Assembly: GCF_009176975.1 (NCBI RefSeq)
Contig: NZ_WEZG01000001.1
Coordinates: 310,001-374,000, forward strand
Reading direction: 5' to 3'
From: Aureimonas psammosilenae
Lineage (GTDB): Bacteria; Pseudomonadota; Alphaproteobacteria; Rhizobiales; Rhizobiaceae
DNA: 64,000 nucleotides
Both the position numbers and the translations under genes were made by a program. The notes beneath the pieces are model-generated. The model saw only the letters and a program-made list of their open reading frames with translations. It was not told where the DNA came from and made no database searches. Below, piece after piece: positions 8,695-17,917 of the stretch (its first letter is position 1; each line of letters starts with the position of its first letter).

Positions 8695-9738
8695 ATGACT
8701 TTGCATGAAGCGACGCATGGCGGCGTGCCGCCGGCTCCGGCCATGGACCGCCCGACGAAGCGGCGGCGCAAGCTGCCGACCGAGGTTTCCATCCTCCTCG
8801 TTCTCCTCGGCATCGCGCTGGTTTTCGAGGCGCTCGGCTGGATGCTGATCGGCCAGAGCTTCCTCGCCAACAAGCAGCGCCTGATCGTGATGATCCTCCA
8901 GGTCTCGGTGATCGGCATCATCGCCGTCGGCGTGACGCAGGTCATCATCACGTCGGGCGTCGACCTTTCCTCCGGCTCGGTGGTCGCCTTCACGGCGATG
9001 GTGGCGGCGAGCCTTGCGCAGAATCCCGACTATGCCCGCGCCGTTTATCCGACGCTGACGGGCCTGCCGGTGATCGTGCCGGTCGTGGCGGGTCTTCTCG
9101 TCGGTCTCGGCGCCGGTCTCGTCAACGGTTGGCTGATCGCCTATACGGGCATCCCGCCCTTTATCGCGACGCTCGGCATGATGGTGGCGGCGCGCGGCGC
9201 GGCCAAGTGGTATACGGGCGGCCAGCCGGTCTCCATGCTGTCGACGTCCTATGCGTCCATCGGGGCGGGCGCGACGCCGGTGATCATCTTCCTCGTGGTC
9301 GCCTTCATCTTCCACATCGCGTTGCGCTACACGCGCTACGGCAAGTTCACCTATGCCGTCGGTGCCAACCGGCAGGCGGCGGTGGTGTCGGGCATCAACG
9401 TGCCGCGCCACCTGATCCTCGTCTACGCCATCGCCGGAACCCTGTCGGGCCTCGCCGGCATCGTCACCTCGGCGCGCGCCGTTTCGGGCCAGGCGGGCAT
9501 GGGCGTTTCCTACGAGCTCGACGCCATCGCGGCGGCGGTCATCGGCGGCACGTCGCTCGCCGGCGGCGTCGGGCGCATCACCGGCACGGTGATCGGCGTC
9601 ATCATCCTCGGCGTGATGACCTCCGGCTTCACCTTCCTTCGCATCGACGCCTATTACCAGGAGATCGTGAAGGGCGTGATCATCGTGGCCGCCGTGGTCG
9701 TCGACCAGTATCGCCAGCGCAAGCGGGCGAGAGCTTGA
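8695..9738 (+). CDS. iatP: Inositol ABC transporter permease
   Basis: A 347-aa RbsC-type inner-membrane permease with many hydrophobic helices. Family hallmarks are VGVTQVIITSGVDLSSGSVVA and the EAA-like AVIGGTSLAGGVGRITGTVIGV. The first 40 residues are a basic cytoplasmic leader. GGGAGG precedes the ATG. It is the only permease of this transporter, so it presumably works as a homodimer. Confidence 0.9.
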   Translation: MTLHEATHGGVPPAPAMDRPTKRRRKLPTEVSILLVLLGIALVFEALGWMLIGQSFLANKQRLIVMILQVSVIGIIAVGVTQVIITSGVDLSSGSVVAFTAMVAASLAQNPDYARAVYPTLTGLPVIVPVVAGLLVGLGAGLVNGWLIAYTGIPPFIATLGMMVAARGAAKWYTGGQPVSMLSTSYASIGAGATPVIIFLVVAFIFHIALRYTRYGKFTYAVGANRQAAVVSGINVPRHLILVYAIAGTLSGLAGIVTSARAVSGQAGMGVSYELDAIAAAVIGGTSLAGGVGRITGTVIGVIILGVMTSGFTFLRIDAYYQEIVKGVIIVAAVVVDQYRQRKRARA

Positions 9739-9771
9739 AAACCATCCGTCATCCGCAAGGTCTATAGATCC

Positions 9772-10881
9772 ATGTCCGAGTCAACGATCGGTGTCGGCCT
9801 CATCGGCACCGGCTTCATGGGCAAGTGCCACGCGCTCGCCTGGAACGCGGTGGCGGCGACCTTCGGCGAAGCGCGGCGTCCGCGCCTCGTCCACCTCGCC
9901 GAAGCGCGCGCCGATCTTGCGCAAACGAAAGCCGCCGAGTTCGGCTTCGCCAAGGCGACGGAAGACTGGCGGGCGCTGATCGCCGATCCGGAGGTGGAGG
10001 TCGTCTCGATCGCCGCGCCCAATCCGTTCCATGCCGAGATGGCGTGTGCCGCCTTCGAGGCCGGCAAGCATGTCTGGTGCGAGAAGCCGATGGCGACGAG
10101 CCGCGAGGACGCGCGGCGGATGCTGGACGCGCAAACCCGCTCAGGAGCCGTGGCGGCGCTCGGCTACAACTATATCCAGAACCCGGCGATCCGCCAGATG
10201 GAGGAGCTGATCGCCGGTGGCGCGATCGGCGCGGTGAACCATGTGCGCCTCGAGATGGACGAGGACTTCATGGCCGACCCGGACGCGCCCTTCGCCTTCA
10301 AGAACGGCGCGTCCTCCGGCTATGGCGCGCTCGACGACTTCGCCGTGCATCCGCTCTCGATCCTTTGGCGGCTCGCCGGTCCGGTCGCTTCCGTGATGAC
10401 CGACCAAGCCAAGCCCTACGCCGCCCGCGAAGGGCGGAACGTGGAAACGCACGAGATCGCGACATCCTTGCTGCGGCTCGCCAACGGCGCGTCCGGTCTC
10501 CTTGTCGCCAACCGCGCGGCCTGGGGCCGCAAGGGCCGGATCGCAATCCAGGTCTTCGGCTCGAAGGGGACGATCGCCTATGACCAGGAGCGGATGAACG
10601 AGTTCCAGCTCTTCACCCGCGAAGGCGATGAACGAACACAAGGCTTCCGCACCGTTCTGACGGCCCCGGTCCATGAACCCTACGGGCTGTTTGTCCCAGC
10701 GCCCGGCCACGGCCTCGGCTTCAACGACCTGAAGGTGATCGAGGCGCACGAACTGCTTCGCGCCATCGACGGCCGCGAGAGCCGGATCGTCACTTTTGAG
10801 ACGGGCTTCGCCATCGAGGAAACCGTCCACGCCATGGCGCGCTCGCACGAGGAGCGTCGCTGGGTGGACGTGGCTCCCTGA
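9772..10881 (+). CDS. Gfo/Idh/MocA-family dehydrogenase (second inositol dehydrogenase?)
   Basis: A 369-aa NAD(P)-dependent oxidoreductase. The Rossmann motif [14 protein letters not shown] is at the N-terminus, followed by [10 protein letters not shown] carrying the catalytic Lys and by a [14 protein letters not shown] segment that supplies an active-site His. It lies between the inositol permease and iolG. Plausible roles are a scyllo-inositol or inosose dehydrogenase, or one for another inositol stereoisomer, but the substrate cannot be read from the sequence. The Shine-Dalgarno is weak, suggesting translational coupling or lower expression. Confidence 0.8.
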   Translation: MSESTIGVGLIGTGFMGKCHALAWNAVAATFGEARRPRLVHLAEARADLAQTKAAEFGFAKATEDWRALIADPEVEVVSIAAPNPFHAEMACAAFEAGKHVWCEKPMATSREDARRMLDAQTRSGAVAALGYNYIQNPAIRQMEELIAGGAIGAVNHVRLEMDEDFMADPDAPFAFKNGASSGYGALDDFAVHPLSILWRLAGPVASVMTDQAKPYAAREGRNVETHEIATSLLRLANGASGLLVANRAAWGRKGRIAIQVFGSKGTIAYDQERMNEFQLFTREGDERTQGFRTVLTAPVHEPYGLFVPAPGHGLGFNDLKVIEAHELLRAIDGRESRIVTFETGFAIEETVHAMARSHEERRWVDVAP

Positions 10882-10927
10882 CGATCCTCCAAATATTCCC
10901 CAATCAACCTCAGTCGGAATCCATCCC

Positions 10928-11938
10928 ATGACCCTCAGGATCGGCGTGATCGGCACCGGAGCCATCGGCCAGGAGCATATCGCGCGATTGAACGGCAAGC
11001 TCGCCGGGTCGAGCGTCACCGCCGTCAACGACATCAACCCCGAAAGCGCGGAGGCCGTCGCCGAGCGCCTTTGCCCCGGCGCCAAAGTTCATGCGACGGG
11101 CCAAGGGTTGATCGATGACCCGCAAGTCGATGCCGTGGTGGTCACCTCCTGGGGTCCGTCGCACGAGGAGTTCGTGCTGGCCTCGATCGCGGCCGGCAAG
11201 CCTGTCTTCTGCGAAAAGCCGCTGGCGACCACCGCCGAGGCCTGCAAGCGCATCGTGAACGCTGAGATGGCGACGGGTCGCCATCTCGTGCAGGTCGGCT
11301 TCATGCGCCGCTACGATGCCGGCTACCGCCTTCTGAAGGAGGTCGTGACATCGGGGCAGATCGGTGAGCCGCTGATGCTGCATTGCGCCCACCGCAACCC
11401 CACCGTTCCCGCCCATTATGTCGGCGAGATGGGCATCACCGACACGTTCATCCACGAGATCGACGTGTTGCGCTGGCTCGTCGACGACGACTACGTGTCG
11501 GCGCAGGTGATCCAGGGCAAGCGCACGCGCCACGCGCTGAACGGTCTCGACGATCCCTATATCGTCGTCCTCAAGACCAAGACCGGCATCGTGATCGACA
11601 CCGAGATCTTCGTGAACTGCCAGTTCGGCTACGACATCCAGTGCCAGATCGTCGGCGAGGACGGCACCGCGAACCTGCCAGAACCCGCCACCGTGCCGTT
11701 GCGCAAGGCTTCCGTTGCGGGCAGGCCGATCCTGATGGACTGGAAGCTGCGCTTCATCGACTCCTACGATGTCGAGCTTCAGGAATGGGTACATGCGACG
11801 GTGGAGGGCAAGGTCACGGGGCCGACGGTCTGGGACGGTTATTTCGCCGCCGTGACCTCGGACGCCTGCGTCGAGGCCAAGCGATCGGGCGCGATCGTGT
11901 CGATCGACACCGGGACCAAGCCCGACTTCTACCGCTGA
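10928..11938 (+). CDS. iolG: myo-inositol 2-dehydrogenase IolG/IdhA
   Basis: Performs the first pathway step, NAD-dependent oxidation of myo-inositol to 2-keto-myo-inositol. The 336-aa product has [13 protein letters not shown] (NAD binding), [10 protein letters not shown] (catalytic Lys) and [15 protein letters not shown] (the Asp-x3-His pair of IolG enzymes). C-terminal residues [11 protein letters not shown] and [10 protein letters not shown] are also typical. It follows the other dehydrogenase by 46 nt and precedes iolD by 45 nt. The start at 10928 gives the family's usual N-terminus. Confidence 0.93.
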   Translation: MTLRIGVIGTGAIGQEHIARLNGKLAGSSVTAVNDINPESAEAVAERLCPGAKVHATGQGLIDDPQVDAVVVTSWGPSHEEFVLASIAAGKPVFCEKPLATTAEACKRIVNAEMATGRHLVQVGFMRRYDAGYRLLKEVVTSGQIGEPLMLHCAHRNPTVPAHYVGEMGITDTFIHEIDVLRWLVDDDYVSAQVIQGKRTRHALNGLDDPYIVVLKTKTGIVIDTEIFVNCQFGYDIQCQIVGEDGTANLPEPATVPLRKASVAGRPILMDWKLRFIDSYDVELQEWVHATVEGKVTGPTVWDGYFAAVTSDACVEAKRSGAIVSIDTGTKPDFYR

Positions 11939-11983
11939 AACGCGGTGATGAGCCAAGGGCAAGGCTGGAAAGGATTTGAAACG

Positions 11984-13837
11984 ATGACGGGCAAGACGGT
12001 TCGCTTGACGGTGGCGCAAGCGCTCGTGCGCTTCATGATCGCGCAGAAGACGGTGGTGGACGGGGAAACGCTGCCGATCTTCGCGGGCTGCTGGGCGATC
12101 TTCGGTCACGGCAACGTGGCGGGGATCGGCGAGGCGCTCCACGGGGTGAAAGACGAGTTCCCGACCTATCGCGCCCATAACGAGCAGGGCATGGCGCATG
12201 CCGCCATCGCCTTCGCCAAGGCGAGCTTTCGCCGCCGCTTCATGGCCTGCACCACCTCGATCGGGCCGGGTGCGCTGAACCTCGTGACGGCGGCGGGCGT
12301 CGCCCATGTCAACCGCCTGCCGGTTCTGTTCCTGCCCGGCGACGTCTTCGCCAACCGCCTGCCGGACCCCGTTCTCCAGCAGGTCGAGGATTTTGGCGAC
12401 GGCACGGTTTCGGCGTCCGACTGCTTCCGCCCCGTGTCGCGCTATTTCGACCGCATCCAGCGGCCCGAGCAACTGATCCCGGCGCTGCAGCGCACCATGC
12501 AGGTCCTCACCGACCCGGTGGATTGCGGCCCGGTCACGCTTTCGCTCTGCCAGGACGTCCAGGCCGAAGCCTACGACTTCCCCGTTTCGCTCTTCGCCGA
12601 AAAGGTTTGGACGGTGCGCCGGCCCCGGCCCGACGAGGACGAGCTTGCCCATGCCGTGTCCCTGATCAAAGCGGCCAAGCGCCCGATGCTGATCGCGGGC
12701 GGCGGCGTTCTTTATTCGGAGGCCACGAACGAGCTTCTCCAGTTCGCTGAAACGCACGGCCTTCCCGTCGCGGTGACGCAGGCCGGCAAGTCGGCGGTGG
12801 ACGAGCGCCACGACCTGTCGCTCGGCGCGGTGGGCGTGACGGGCACGAGCGCGGCCAACGCGCTGGCCGTCGACGCCGATCTGGTTCTGGCGGTCGGCAC
12901 GCGGCTGCAGGACTTCACCACCGGTTCCTGGGCGCTGTTTCGCGAAGAGGAACTGACGGTGGTCGGGCTGAACGTCACACCCTACGACGCGGTGAAGCAT
13001 GGCGGTGTCCCGCTGGTGGGCGACGCCAAGGTGGGGCTGAAGCTTCTCAGCCAGGCGCTCGGCGACTGGCGGGCCGAGGGGCAGGCGGAGCGGGCGAAAA
13101 ACGAGCGGGCCACATGGTTCGAGGCTGCGGGCAAGGCGCTGGCCGCGACCAATGCCGAACTGCCCTCCGACGCGCAGGTGATCGGCGCGGTGGCGCGGGC
13201 GCGGGGCACGGAGGACACGGTGGTGGTTTGCGCCGCCGGGGGTCTGCCGGGCGAACTGGAAAAGCTCTGGGCGCCGACGAAGCCCGGCGGCTACCACATG
13301 GAATACGGCTTTTCCTGCATGGGCTACGAGATCGCCGGGGGGCTCGGCACCAAGATGGCGCGGCCCGACAAGGACGTCATCGTGATGGTCGGCGACGGGT
13401 CCTACATGATGCTGAATTCCGAGCTCGCGACCTCGGTGATGCTCGGCCACAAGATCACGGTCGTTCTTCTCGACAACCGGGGCTATGGCTGCATCAACCG
13501 GCTGCAGATGGAATGCGGCGGCGCGAACTTCAACAATCTCCTGGAGGACTGCCGCTACGAGGTCTTCCCGGAGATCGACTTCGTGGCCCATGCCAAGGCG
13601 ATGGGCGCCATGGCCGAGAAGGTGTCGTCGGTCGCCGATCTGGAAGCTGCCCTGGTGCGTACGAAGGCGAACGAGCGCTCCACCGTCATCCTGATCGACA
13701 CCCATCCGCTGATCACGACGGAGGCCGGCGGCCATTGGTGGGACGTCGCCGTGCCGGAAGTCTCCACACGCGCCGAGATCGCTCCCGCCAGGGCGAAATA
13801 CGAGAAGAACCGCGCCTTCCAGCGCGCGCTCAACTGA
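11984..13837 (+). CDS. iolD: THcHDO hydrolase IolD (ThDP-dependent)
   Basis: Opens the ring of trihydroxycyclohexane-1,2-dione to give 5-deoxy-D-glucuronate. The 617-aa product has the acetolactate-synthase-like three-domain layout: an N-terminal pyrimidine-binding domain with the catalytic Glu in FPTYRAHNEQGMAHAA, a central domain (MLIAGGGVLYSEA), and a ThDP-Mg site VGDGSYMMLNSELATSVM ending in NRGYGCINRLQ. Upstream in-frame ATGs at 11945 and 11948 exist, but the one at 11984 follows GGAAAGGA and matches the family N-terminus (KTVRLTVAQALVRF). In many rhizobia iolD sits with iolC, E and B; here it is on the other arm. Confidence 0.95.
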   Translation: MTGKTVRLTVAQALVRFMIAQKTVVDGETLPIFAGCWAIFGHGNVAGIGEALHGVKDEFPTYRAHNEQGMAHAAIAFAKASFRRRFMACTTSIGPGALNLVTAAGVAHVNRLPVLFLPGDVFANRLPDPVLQQVEDFGDGTVSASDCFRPVSRYFDRIQRPEQLIPALQRTMQVLTDPVDCGPVTLSLCQDVQAEAYDFPVSLFAEKVWTVRRPRPDEDELAHAVSLIKAAKRPMLIAGGGVLYSEATNELLQFAETHGLPVAVTQAGKSAVDERHDLSLGAVGVTGTSAANALAVDADLVLAVGTRLQDFTTGSWALFREEELTVVGLNVTPYDAVKHGGVPLVGDAKVGLKLLSQALGDWRAEGQAERAKNERATWFEAAGKALAATNAELPSDAQVIGAVARARGTEDTVVVCAAGGLPGELEKLWAPTKPGGYHMEYGFSCMGYEIAGGLGTKMARPDKDVIVMVGDGSYMMLNSELATSVMLGHKITVVLLDNRGYGCINRLQMECGGANFNNLLEDCRYEVFPEIDFVAHAKAMGAMAEKVSSVADLEAALVRTKANERSTVILIDTHPLITTEAGGHWWDVAVPEVSTRAEIAPARAKYEKNRAFQRALN

Positions 13838-13857
13838 CGGCAAGAGGAGCCTCACAC

Positions 13858-14772
13858 ATGAAGATCGCCCTCGACCCCTATATGCACCGGCACCTGTCGC
13901 TGCCCGAGCTTTGCCGCAAAACGGCCGAGCTCGGCTACGACTACATCGAGATGAGCCCCCGCGAGGACTTCCTGCCCTGGTGGGTACGCCCCAGAGCCCA
14001 CAAGGAGCGGGTGGCCGAGTTCCGGAAGGCTTTGTCGGACCACGGCGTGAAGCTCGCGTCCGTTCTGCCGATGTACCGATGGGCAAGCCCCCACGAGGAC
14101 GAGCGCCAAGCCGCCGTCGGCTACTGGAAGGAGGCCATCCGCGCGGCCGTCGCCATGGACTGCGACACGATGAACTCCGAGTTCGGGCGCGGGCCGTCGC
14201 CGGACCGCTCGCACCGCTCCAACTGCTGCGGCGGCCATTTCAGCCACGAGCATTCGGAAAGCTCCTGGTGGCGCTCGATGGAAGAACTGGTGCCGGTCTT
14301 CGAGAAGGAGGGCGTCACCCTCAACATGGAGCCGCATCCCGAGGACTGGTGCGAAACGCTGCATCCGGCGATCGACATGCTGAAGACGATCGGCTCCAAA
14401 AACGTCAAGTTCCTCTACTGCGCGCCGCACACCTTCTATTTCGGCGACGACATGGCCAGGATGATCCGCGAGGCGGGTGACCTGATCGCGCATGTCCATG
14501 TGGCCGACACCTACAACCACAAGGCAAGTTCGGGCCTTCGCTACATCGTCAACCCTCCGGGCGCCAAGGTGACGATCCACCAGCACATGGACATCGGCCA
14601 GGGCGAGGTGGACTGGGACGTGTTCTTCTCGTCGCTTGCCGCGGTCGGCTTCGACGGGATCGTGACGGCCTGCGTGTTCGGCTGGGAAGAACGCGCCGAC
14701 GCGTCCGGCCGCTTCATGCGCGAGCGCATCGGCCATTACGTCGACAAGCATTTCGGCGCGAAGGCGGGCTGA
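13858..14772 (+). CDS. iolH: IolH-family sugar isomerase/epimerase
   Basis: A 304-aa TIM-barrel protein starting MKIALDPYMHRHLSLPELC, closely matching the start of Bacillus IolH. Metal-site segments are LNMEPHPEDW, VKFLYCAPHTFYFG, AHVHVADTYNH and ITHQHMDIGQGEVDW-like text near the end. The exact reaction of IolH is not settled; it is regularly found in iol operons. AGAGGAG lies 8 nt before the ATG, 20 nt after iolD. It is the last gene of the rightward iol operon and is followed by a strong hairpin. Confidence 0.88.
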   Translation: MKIALDPYMHRHLSLPELCRKTAELGYDYIEMSPREDFLPWWVRPRAHKERVAEFRKALSDHGVKLASVLPMYRWASPHEDERQAAVGYWKEAIRAAVAMDCDTMNSEFGRGPSPDRSHRSNCCGGHFSHEHSESSWWRSMEELVPVFEKEGVTLNMEPHPEDWCETLHPAIDMLKTIGSKNVKFLYCAPHTFYFGDDMARMIREAGDLIAHVHVADTYNHKASSGLRYIVNPPGAKVTIHQHMDIGQGEVDWDVFFSSLAAVGFDGIVTACVFGWEERADASGRFMRERIGHYVDKHFGAKAG

Positions 14773-14789
14773 GCCGCCGACGTGAATGA

Positions 14790-14811
14790 AAGGGGCCGGA
14801 AACGGCCCCTT
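14790..14811. terminator. Terminator between iolH and the dipeptidase
   Basis: A 9-bp stem AAGGGGCCG/CGGCCCCTT is closed by a GAAA tetraloop, in the 46-nt gap between convergent genes. It could serve both strands. Confidence 0.7.
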
Positions 14812-14818
14812 CGCGGTT

Positions 14819-15958
14819 TCAGCCGCCCCAGATGCGGCGCAGCACCGAGTGCCAGTTGCGCCACGCGATCCTCTCGATGAGATCCCGGCCGTAGCCCGCG
14901 CCCTCCATCGCGTCGAGCAGCTTCGGCAGACCGGCGGCCGAGCCAATTGCGGCGGGAATCGTCGCGCCGTCGAAATCAGAGCCGAGCCCGACGCTGTCCT
15001 CTCCGAGATGTTCGAGGAGATGGTCGAGATGGCGCACCATGATGTCGAGCCCGGTCTCTGCGTCCATCCGCCCGTCGGGGCGCAGAAAGGCGGTGGCGAA
15101 GTTCAGACCCACCAGCCCGCCGCTGTCGCGGATGACGGCGAGCTGCCGGTCGGTGAGGTTGCGGCTGTGCGGCGTGACGGCATGGGCGTTGCAATGGGTC
15201 GCGACGAGCGGGGCGTCGGAAAGCGCCGCCACGTCGTCGAAGCCCTTTTCGTTGAGATGCGACAGGTCGACGAGGATCCGCAATTCGTTGCAGCGCTTCA
15301 CCAGCCGCTTGCCGGCATCGCTGAGGCCGGGCCCCGTATCGGGCGAGGAGGGAAAGCGCATCGGCACGCCGTGGCCGAAGACGTTCGGCCGGCTCCAAAC
15401 GGGGCCGATCGAGCGAAGGCCGGCCGCATGGAAGAGATCGAGCATGGTGAGGTCGGCGTCGATCGCCTCCGCGCCCTCGATATGAAGAACGGCGGCAAAG
15501 GCGCCGGCGGCATTGGCGGCCTCGATCTCCGCCACCGAACGGCAAACGCGCCAAGCGCCGTTCGATGCCGCTGCCAAGCGGAAAAGCAGGGACGCCATGC
15601 GTGCCATCGGCTCCACCGCCTCGGCCTGGACGAGCGGAGAAGGGAGCGGCAAGGCGTAGGGCGGCTCCACCATCGACTGCGACAGCGACACGGAATCGCG
15701 GGACGGCGGAAACATGGCGAAGAGCCCGCCGATCAGCCCGCCTTCGCGCGCGAGCGCCGCATCGATATGTCCGCCCGCGCCGCCGTCGAAGAAGCGCGCG
15801 AAAGCCTCTCCCGTGTCGTCCTCCATCAAGCGCAGGAGTGTGTCGTTATGGCCGTCGAAGACGGGGATGCGGGAGGCGGATGCAGGCACGTTCGCGTTCT
15901 TCCGGAAAATTCGACTCTCGAGGGAAAGCCTAGCGAGAAGGCGTCTTGGAGGGAACAT
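14819..15958 (-). CDS. Membrane-dipeptidase family (M19) peptidase
   Basis: A zinc dipeptidase of the renal dipeptidase family. The HxD site (VFDGHNDTLLRL), bridging Glu (AVLHIEGAEA), the two-His segment (PLVATHCNAHAV) and GLGSDFDGA all appear in order. From the ATG at 15958 the product is 379 aa with a basic, non-conserved leader and poor ribosome site. A GTG at 15889, 9 nt after GGAAGA, would give 356 aa and fits the family better. No signal peptide is obvious, so it is probably cytoplasmic. The physiological substrate is unknown; family members cleave dipeptides including some with D-residues. Confidence 0.88.
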   Translation of the reverse strand: MFPPRRLLARLSLESRIFRKNANVPASASRIPVFDGHNDTLLRLMEDDTGEAFARFFDGGAGGHIDAALAREGGLIGGLFAMFPPSRDSVSLSQSMVEPPYALPLPSPLVQAEAVEPMARMASLLFRLAAASNGAWRVCRSVAEIEAANAAGAFAAVLHIEGAEAIDADLTMLDLFHAAGLRSIGPVWSRPNVFGHGVPMRFPSSPDTGPGLSDAGKRLVKRCNELRILVDLSHLNEKGFDDVAALSDAPLVATHCNAHAVTPHSRNLTDRQLAVIRDSGGLVGLNFATAFLRPDGRMDAETGLDIMVRHLDHLLEHLGEDSVGLGSDFDGATIPAAIGSAAGLPKLLDAMEGAGYGRDLIERIAWRNWHSVLRRIWGG

Positions 15959-16167
15959 GGTTGAGCTCGATCCGGCTTCTGACGGAGCGACGTCGATCGC
16001 CCGGACCGCGCGAAAACCGAGAAAAGTTGAGAAGCATAGTCATATTTGATTCCTCCGAACGAAGACCGTAAAGCCTGTTCCGACTTGGCGACGGCCTGAG
16101 GCGAGGGTTGCGGATGTTCGATGGTCCGCGCTTCATCCGCCCGACCACCAGACTTTGAGAAGGCCCC

Positions 16168-17916
16168 ATGGCCCCGACGCGACGCGATCTCCTGAAGCGC
16201 TTTTCAGCCTATTACCGTCCGCATCGCGGGCTCTTCGCGCTGGATTTCGGCAGCGCGGTTGCGGCCGGTATGCTGGAACTCGCTTTTCCAGTCGCCGTGA
16301 CCCTGTTCATCGACCGGCTGCTCCCCACCGGCCAGCTTGGCCTCATCACGCTCGCCGCGATCGGCCTTCTTCTCGTTTATCTCGTGAACGCCGCGCTTCA
16401 GGCAGTGGTGACCTATTGGGGCCACATGCTCGGCGTTTCCATCGAAACGGAGATGCGGCGCAAGGCTTTCGACCATCTCCAGAAGCTGTCCTTCGGCTTC
16501 TTCGACAACGCCAAGACCGGCCATCTGGTGGCGCGCCTGACCAAGGACCTGGAGGAGATCGGCGAGGTCGCCCACCACGGGCCGGAGGATCTATTCATCG
16601 CGATCATGACGCTGATCGGCGCGTTCCTTCTGATGCTGTGGGCGCATCCGCCGCTCGCCTTCATCACGGCGGCCATCGTGCCGGTGACGGCCTTCGTCAC
16701 GAGCTTCTACGGCACGCGCATGACGACGACCTGGCACGGCATCTACGGGCGCGTCGCCGACTTCAACGCGCGCATCGAGGAGAATGTCGGCGGCATCCGC
16801 GTCGTCCAGGCCTTCGCCAACGAGAATCACGAGCGCGCGCTCTTCGCCGACAGCAACCGCAACTATTTCGCGACGAAGCTCGCCGCCTATAAGGTCATGG
16901 CGGCGTCCTCCTCGCTGTCCTACCTGTCCATGCGCTTCGTGCAGGTGGTGGTGATGCTGGCGGGTGCCTGGTTCGTCACGCAAGGGCAGCTTTCGGCCGG
17001 TAGCTTCGTCGGCTTCCTTCTTCTCGTCAACGTGTTCTTCCGCCCGGTGGAAAAGATCAATTCGGTGATCGAGACCTATCCGAAGGGCTTTGCCGGCTTC
17101 CGTCGTTATGTCGACTTCCTGTCCATCCAGCCGGAGATCGCCGACCGCGAAGGCGCGCGCGAGGCCGGGCCGTTCCAGGGCGAGATCCGCTACGAGAAGG
17201 TGGGTTTCAGATACGGCAACGGCCGCCCGGTGCTGGACGGCATCGACTTCACCGTCCGGGCCGGCGAAACGGTCGCCTTCGTCGGCGCGTCGGGCGCGGG
17301 CAAGACCACCGTCGCCTCGCTTCTGCCGCGCTTCTACGAGGTTGCCGAAGGCCGCATCACCGTGGACGGCACGGATATCCGCGACTTCACGCTGGCTTCC
17401 TTGCGCGGGCAGATCGGCATCGTGGCGCAGGACGTGTTCCTGTTCGCCGGAACATTGCGCGCGAACATCGCCTATGGCCGCCTCGATGCCAGCGAAGCGG
17501 AGATCCTGGACGCCGCGCGCCGGGCTCGGCTCGACACGGTGATCGCAGAATTGCCGGAAGGGCTCGACACGGTGATCGGCGAGCGCGGCGTGAAGCTGTC
17601 GGGCGGGCAGAAGCAGCGCCTTGCCATCGCCCGCATCTTCCTGAAGAACCCGCCGATCCTGATCCTCGATGAGGCGACCTCGGCGCTCGACACCGAAACC
17701 GAGCGTGCGATTCAAGCCTCGCTCGCCGAACTCTCGCAGGGGCGCACCACGCTCGTCATTGCCCACCGCCTCGCCACCATCACCCATGTCGATCGCATCT
17801 TCGTGGTGGAAGCGGGCCGCATCGTCGAGGAAGGCCGGCACGAGGAACTCCTTGTGCGGCCCGGCGGGCGATATCAGCGGCTGCAGGCGGCGCAGGCGAG
17901 GGGCGTCGCGGCCTAA
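16168..17916 (+). CDS. MsbA-like ABC exporter (fused TM-ATPase half transporter)
   Basis: A 582-aa half transporter. Residues about 1-310 form a six-helix exporter domain, with the coupling-helix region GHLVARLTKDLEEIGE and IEENVGGIRVVQAFANE. Residues about 330-575 form the ATPase, with Walker A GASGAGKTT, signature LSGGQKQRLA, Walker B ILILDEATSALD and H-loop VIAHRL. It would act as a homodimer in the inner membrane; lipids and drugs are typical substrates, but none can be assigned here. It is divergent from the dipeptidase, and its stop lies 2 nt from the convergent FAD oxidoreductase. Confidence 0.9.
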   Translation: MAPTRRDLLKRFSAYYRPHRGLFALDFGSAVAAGMLELAFPVAVTLFIDRLLPTGQLGLITLAAIGLLLVYLVNAALQAVVTYWGHMLGVSIETEMRRKAFDHLQKLSFGFFDNAKTGHLVARLTKDLEEIGEVAHHGPEDLFIAIMTLIGAFLLMLWAHPPLAFITAAIVPVTAFVTSFYGTRMTTTWHGIYGRVADFNARIEENVGGIRVVQAFANENHERALFADSNRNYFATKLAAYKVMAASSSLSYLSMRFVQVVVMLAGAWFVTQGQLSAGSFVGFLLLVNVFFRPVEKINSVIETYPKGFAGFRRYVDFLSIQPEIADREGAREAGPFQGEIRYEKVGFRYGNGRPVLDGIDFTVRAGETVAFVGASGAGKTTVASLLPRFYEVAEGRITVDGTDIRDFTLASLRGQIGIVAQDVFLFAGTLRANIAYGRLDASEAEILDAARRARLDTVIAELPEGLDTVIGERGVKLSGGQKQRLAIARIFLKNPPILILDEATSALDTETERAIQASLAELSQGRTTLVIAHRLATITHVDRIFVVEAGRIVEEGRHEELLVRPGGRYQRLQAAQARGVAA

Positions 17917-17917
17917 C

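Noticed and set aside
10910-14086. A 1058-codon open frame antisense to iolG, iolD and iolH
   Set aside because: Its translation is His/Arg/Gly-rich text with no domain, and the opposite strand carries well-conserved iol genes. It results from high GC with few stops.
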